Positions 39,901 to 45,700 of a stretch of 64,000 nucleotides of DNA are shown here, one piece after another. The notes beneath the pieces were generated by a model, which was not told where the DNA came from, searched no databases, and saw only the letters and a program-made list of their open reading frames with translations. Within the stretch, counting starts at the first letter, position 1, and the number at the start of each line of letters is the position of its first letter. Location: the NCBI GenBank assembly GCA_029706075.1, contig JAINUG010000011.1, positions 656,001 through 720,000 on the forward strand, written 5' to 3'. This stretch comes from Aldrovandia affinis. Taxonomy: Eukaryota > Chordata > Actinopteri > Notacanthiformes > Halosauridae. The position numbers and the translations under genes are program-made.

Positions 39901-42709
39901 CATGATGACCTGATTCTCATAGGCTTGGGCATGGCTGCCGAGGAGATACGGTATTTGACAGCAATAGGTTAATGTGATCACCAGCTCCCTCGATCTCAAA
40001 AAACCAAGGCAATTCGCCACAACGGTCTGCCACACACCAGCACATCAACATATTCCCACTTGCAGGTATGGCTCTCGTCACCATGGCAACTACAAGACGG
40101 AGGGTGCGCTGAGCGATCGTTGGCAAGAACGGGTCGATTTTCCCCCCCGATAATCCTCTTGCTCTGGATATCAACGAGGGTATTTTCACGCGAGTATAAC
40201 ACTCCGTTGTCTATTCTCCTTATCTTACACCAGGGTTACTCAAATCACGGTCCTCGTGGGCCGAGCACTGCTGTTTTTCCACACTCCCTTTACCTGGGAG
40301 ACAGGTGCGAAGACACTCTGGCCAATCAATTGCATTAATTGTTCAATTACCTGAGAGGAAAGAAAACCAGAACCACATTTGGGTTTGTGGGCCAGATTTG
40401 AGTAAGCCTGTCCTACGCCATGTGTGCAGCACAAACAGGTTTAGAACCTAGCAGCCAAACACCAAACGGCCAACCCAGCGTATCCGTATTTTTAATAGCT
40501 CTTTGCTTTGACAGAAAGGACACCATTATAGCAGATATAAAAAGCACAAAACAATAATGAAATAATACAGATATCCCCATGTCTCTCAGTCTCTCACACA
40601 TGGGAATATCTGTATATTTTGCTGTCGAACTGCCTTTAGGGATGCAAGGTGTCCAAACAGAGTGGCAAAGCTGAAGAGGAACCAGGGAGCAGTGGTGGGG
40701 GCGCGAAGGGGGTGGGTAGCGTTCCACGCTCTGCTGTGCATTGCAGATTGGGGAACGAGGAAGGGGGGAAAGGAACATCTTATCGCGCGCTATGCAATAA
40801 AATATTGATGAGGTTGAGTCTCAGGCTGTGGTGCAGGCCGAGGTGTTTAATAACGCTGGAGGCTGAAAGGCTGTTCTGTGGGGGACTCCCGCTCAGGGAA
40901 CAGTGGGGGCAGATAGCAGCTCTGACCCTCTCTAATTAACACCGCCACGGACAGCCCCGCGGCCCGGGCCGTCACGGACGAGTGTGAGAGCCATGCGGCC
41001 AATCATAAGCGGCGGCGCCAGATGACCGCCTCGTACCAGACAGTCAGGCGGAAGTAACGCGGCTAAATAAATCGGGCGCAGTAAGGGCCTCGGCGACGCT
41101 TGTGGCATCGTAAACACCGCCGCCCATCCCACAGACTTTGAGGAGGTTTTGGTTTCGGAAGCAAGGCAAGTGCTTGGGCCCGAGTGGCTAAGGGCAATGG
41201 AACTGTAGAGCTCTGCGCGCGTCGGGCTGACTCAGTCTCATGGCGCCGCCCTACAGGCTGCTGCTGACCTCCACCGGGCACTCGCCCTACAGGCTGCTGA
41301 GCCTTCAGAGAGCCTTAGCGGTCACAGGGTGGGTTTGAGATGATGAAAGTGTGTGTGTGTGTGTGTGTGTGTGTGTTAGCATAATGGGGTGGCAGTGTTA
41401 GCATAATGGTTAAGGAACTGGGCTTGTAAGGCAAAGCTGGAAGGTTAGATTCCCAGGCAGGGCAGTGCCAGTGTACCCTTGAGCAAGGTACTTAACCTGG
41501 ATTGCTTCAGTAAACTAGCTAGCTGTATAAATGGACTCAATGTTAAGAAATGTAAAACTGTGTAAATTGCTCTGGGTAAGAGCGTCTGCTAAATGCCTGT
41601 AATGTAATGTGTGTGTGTGCATGTGCGTACGTGCATGCGTGCGTGCGTGTGTGTGTGTGTGTGTATGTGTGTATACGTGTGTATGTTAGGGCTGCATGAT
41701 GTGGGCAAAATGATATATTGCAATAATCTTGTGATTGCGATAAAGCATGCGATATAGCAAAATTGGGTGGACAATTGATAATTTGATAATATATGTGTTC
41801 CAAGCATCATACGTAGAATAGACATTATATTAAATGAATTAAGAGAACCCAAACGACACCAGTTCTTTCTTCAATATTATTTCACTGAAATGTTGAAAAA
41901 AATTATTCAACTGTTTCTGTTGAACTTCTTAATCACATGACTGACTGAACACAGCTGTCCTACAGTTTTTTTCAGCACAGCACTGTTTAAAAATAAAATA
42001 AGTACAGAAATACAGTCGGTAATAGGAAAAAATATTCAATCTTTGTTCTTCAACAAAGAGCAAACGAGCGCTACAGTTCCCACGTGTGATCTCCGGGGGG
42101 AAAACGACGTTGGCAAGCAGCGGATTAATTAATATCAAAATCCTTATTAATAAATTGCACCACCGTTAAACTTATATACGGCTCGGCTGTCCGGCTGGAC
42201 CACAGATCTGTTGCGTTTGCCTAATATTCCGTTTGAAATATCTGTTTGAGCTCTGCATCAACTTCTGCCTTGCACTTAGCACACAGTTAAGGGATGGCAG
42301 CCTGTGAGAAGTAGGCCCGCGATGTAAATCTGTACCGCTTGTCAAGCCTTTGGATCCATTTCTGGAAGCCCTCCATGCTTACAGTATATATTGGCATCGT
42401 GTCTTTTGCGAGGTGGAAGGTGGTAGCCTGTGTGATTACTTGGCGCCTTCGGGAGCTTTTCTCCTAAGGCGTTGCATTTTGAAACGCATCTGAGATTGAT
42501 GCTTGCTTGGGCTGGGATGTGATTTACGTAAATGAGTTCTGGGGAGACAAAGGCAGCCTGCGAGTGTGTGTGGGGAAACAAATGTAAGGCGATAGAAAAC
42601 ATGAACAGCGCCGATCATCGCTATATACTTCGCAAGTATACAAAGAATATATGCATTGCAAATGCTCATATCGCAAGAAGAATCGGAATACGACATATCG
42701 TTCATTATC

Positions 42710-42752
<43 letters not shown>

Positions 42753-45700
42753 GTGTGTGTGCGTGTGTGTGTGTAAAGCGAGGATGGAATGGAATGAGCA
42801 GAAGTGGACACAGCGCCAGGAAGGGACAGATGTTTGTTTATCTGGCCGTTGGGGTGGTACCCACGCTGGGGTGGCGTTTATTACCTGCTCCTTGATCTCC
42901 TGCAGCTTGCTGCTTTGCTCACGGATGTCATGCAGCAGCTGCAGCGCCTTGTCATCCTCCTGAGACACCTCCATTCGTGCCTGCTCCAGACTGCGCTTCA
43001 GGCCCTGCAACGCAACACACACACACACACATTAAGAATACCCACAACACAGTCTCACATGCAAAGCCACACACAGTATCACCACACTGCCATATGGGGT
43101 GTCAAGCTCCACACACCCCCACATAGTGTGTGTGGCTGCTCTCTCTAGTCTGTGTCGCTCCTAGGATTTGAAATGAACAGCTGGGGTTAGTGTCGGACTC
43201 TGCACCCAAAGGTTGTGGCTTCTATACCTGAGATATACCCACTGCCTTTTAGCAAGTGACTTCATTTCCATTGCTCTAGCAAAAACAATGCTTTGCAAAC
43301 ACGCAAAATCTTTTGTAAGATGCAAAATTCGTAAGCATTGCACAGTAAGGGTACATGCTGAGCTAATGAAAATGGTGCAGTGACCTGTGTAGTGAACTGA
43401 AAAGGTACTTGCTAAGCAGGACTCAACGCTAACAGCCTCATGTCATCCCGCGGTTGATAAAAAATGTGCACGGGACAAGTCTAAATACATTTTGGGAGGC
43501 TTCTGGGATGATTGCAAAAAAATTTCATTAAATTAAAATAAACATCCTTAAATTATGTTGAGGTTGAATCAAAACATTGAACCTGAAAAAAACATCAAAG
43601 CAGTCTGCTTACTGATCCTTAGAGCCTTATCTGACTCGGATGAACCGGTGTTGGTGAACGCCGTGTCAACTGTTTCTGAGCTGCTTGTCGGTTTTGTCTT
43701 GCATCTCGAACCAATGTACTGACTTCACAGTCGAGGAGTATGCAATTTCGACCACAGTTGCCCCTAGATGATGTCTTTCCCTCAGACTTCCATGCCAACA
43801 ACACCTTAGCCACTGCTCCTCATGAAACATCAGCAAGTTGAGTAGTCTTCATCACTGAAGCTCCTGCCAAACGTGCCCCAAACAGCAGCCCCTTTCAGAG
43901 TCATAGAGATCTCTTCTTCTAACCATGGTAACCAAAAGTGGGCCTAACCCAGAACTTTTATACGTGACCCTAAGCATGATGGGATATCGATTACTTAATT
44001 AACTCAGGAACCACACCTGTATGGAAGCGAATCCTTTCAATATACTATATAATGTACAATATAGTTTATAAACGCTCACACTGCACTCGGTGATGTAGGT
44101 GGCCAGGTCCTGCTCCAGGATGGTGCGCTGGGTCTCAGAGGCCTTCAGCTCCACATCCTTCTCCTGCAGGACTGACTCCAGGTCAGACATCTTACGCTGG
44201 ACTCGGGAGATTTCCTGTTCCATCTTGCAACCAAAGACAAAACAAAACACACATGATTATTATTATTATTAGCCTGCATGTGAAACATGCCAAGACTGTT
44301 TTTCTTTGTTAGCATTACTTATTGTGGTGGTTGTGGTTTCCTAACGAAACATTAAACCCCCATCTCCTCCTACAGCTTTGAAGCTACAGATGTCAAACTA
44401 TAATACTACGTGCAATGCGCGTTGCTTCATATGGTCTTGATGGAAAACGTTTTTCGATTGATAAAGACTGAAAAAGCTCATTTTCCCCACAGAGTAACAG
44501 GGTGCAATGTGCTGTGCGTGCCCAGTTTGCTCAGTGACCGTTAGCCAAGCTGGCAGTTGGTTTTGGAAAGGACCCTCTGCTCTAATTTAGGTACACTACG
44601 GTTGAAAAAAATGCGTCATACAAGTTAGCTATAAAGGTTTAGTGATTTCAGCTAACTTAAACCAACAAAAAAGCGTTAGCTAAAAGGTTTCGTGATTTCA
44701 GTGACAAACCTACAGCTAGCTAGATAGCACTGTAGCCAGAAATGAAAATTAAAGGAATTAAAAGCAAGTGGGTTTAGAAATGGGTTTTTAAAAGGCAATT
44801 AAAAGCGTGATGTTCTCTGGCTATGAGCTCAAAAGTAAAATAACTTATACAATTCAAAAAGGCTCTGAGATAATGGTCTTTGTAGTACTGGTATATATCA
44901 AAATGTAAGATATATATTTTTTTATTTAAAGATTTTTAATTAATGAATTCCAGGCGTGAAAAATTCCTGGTATAAGACCCGCACTCAAGGCTAATCAGCC
45001 CTTTCAGTGAATCAAGCTTTTGCTTCAACCAGGCACACTCAGCTAACCTCCTAAGTGAACTAAGCATTGCCTTGATTGGCTCAATAGCAGCCAGTTTTTT
45101 TAGTCTTACTTTGAAGACAGCATGAAAAGCTGATAGATAGGACTCCTCCAGGACCGAAGGGTGGCCGTGCAGCTCCTGCTAAGTGATGATCTTTGCCTCT
45201 GCTGTCCTACCGTGGCTGGGTAAACATGCTCTATTCTCTTCACACCAGAACATTCCGGATTAACATTTGATCAATCCAGGCATGCTTCGAATAAATAAAA
45301 AGGTGTGAATGGATAATGTGTCAAAGACGGGAGGTACTGCGTTTTTTTGTGTGTTTTTTTTAAACACTACCATCCGTATAAGAGGAGGACATGCCCAGAG
45401 GCCCACACATCTCACACAGCAGATGTAGCTGTACCTGGAGCCAAGCTACCTAAGCCTGGAGCTAAATGTCAAATGTTCAATCCTCGGTTTGTAAAGATAT
45501 AGAGTTTACATGTGCTCTGGGAACCTGTGAAGCCGGAAACCCAGCCAACCGGTCCCAACGGCCCCAAATAAAGTCCTCCTCGTGACCCTTTTACGGAAGC
45601 CATCAATGAAAACGGTGTCGGGCAGCTTTTCGCCGGAATGGAGCCACACACTCCCCCCCCCTCCACAGGCCTCGTGTCTGCGGTGCGCATTGAGTGGAAG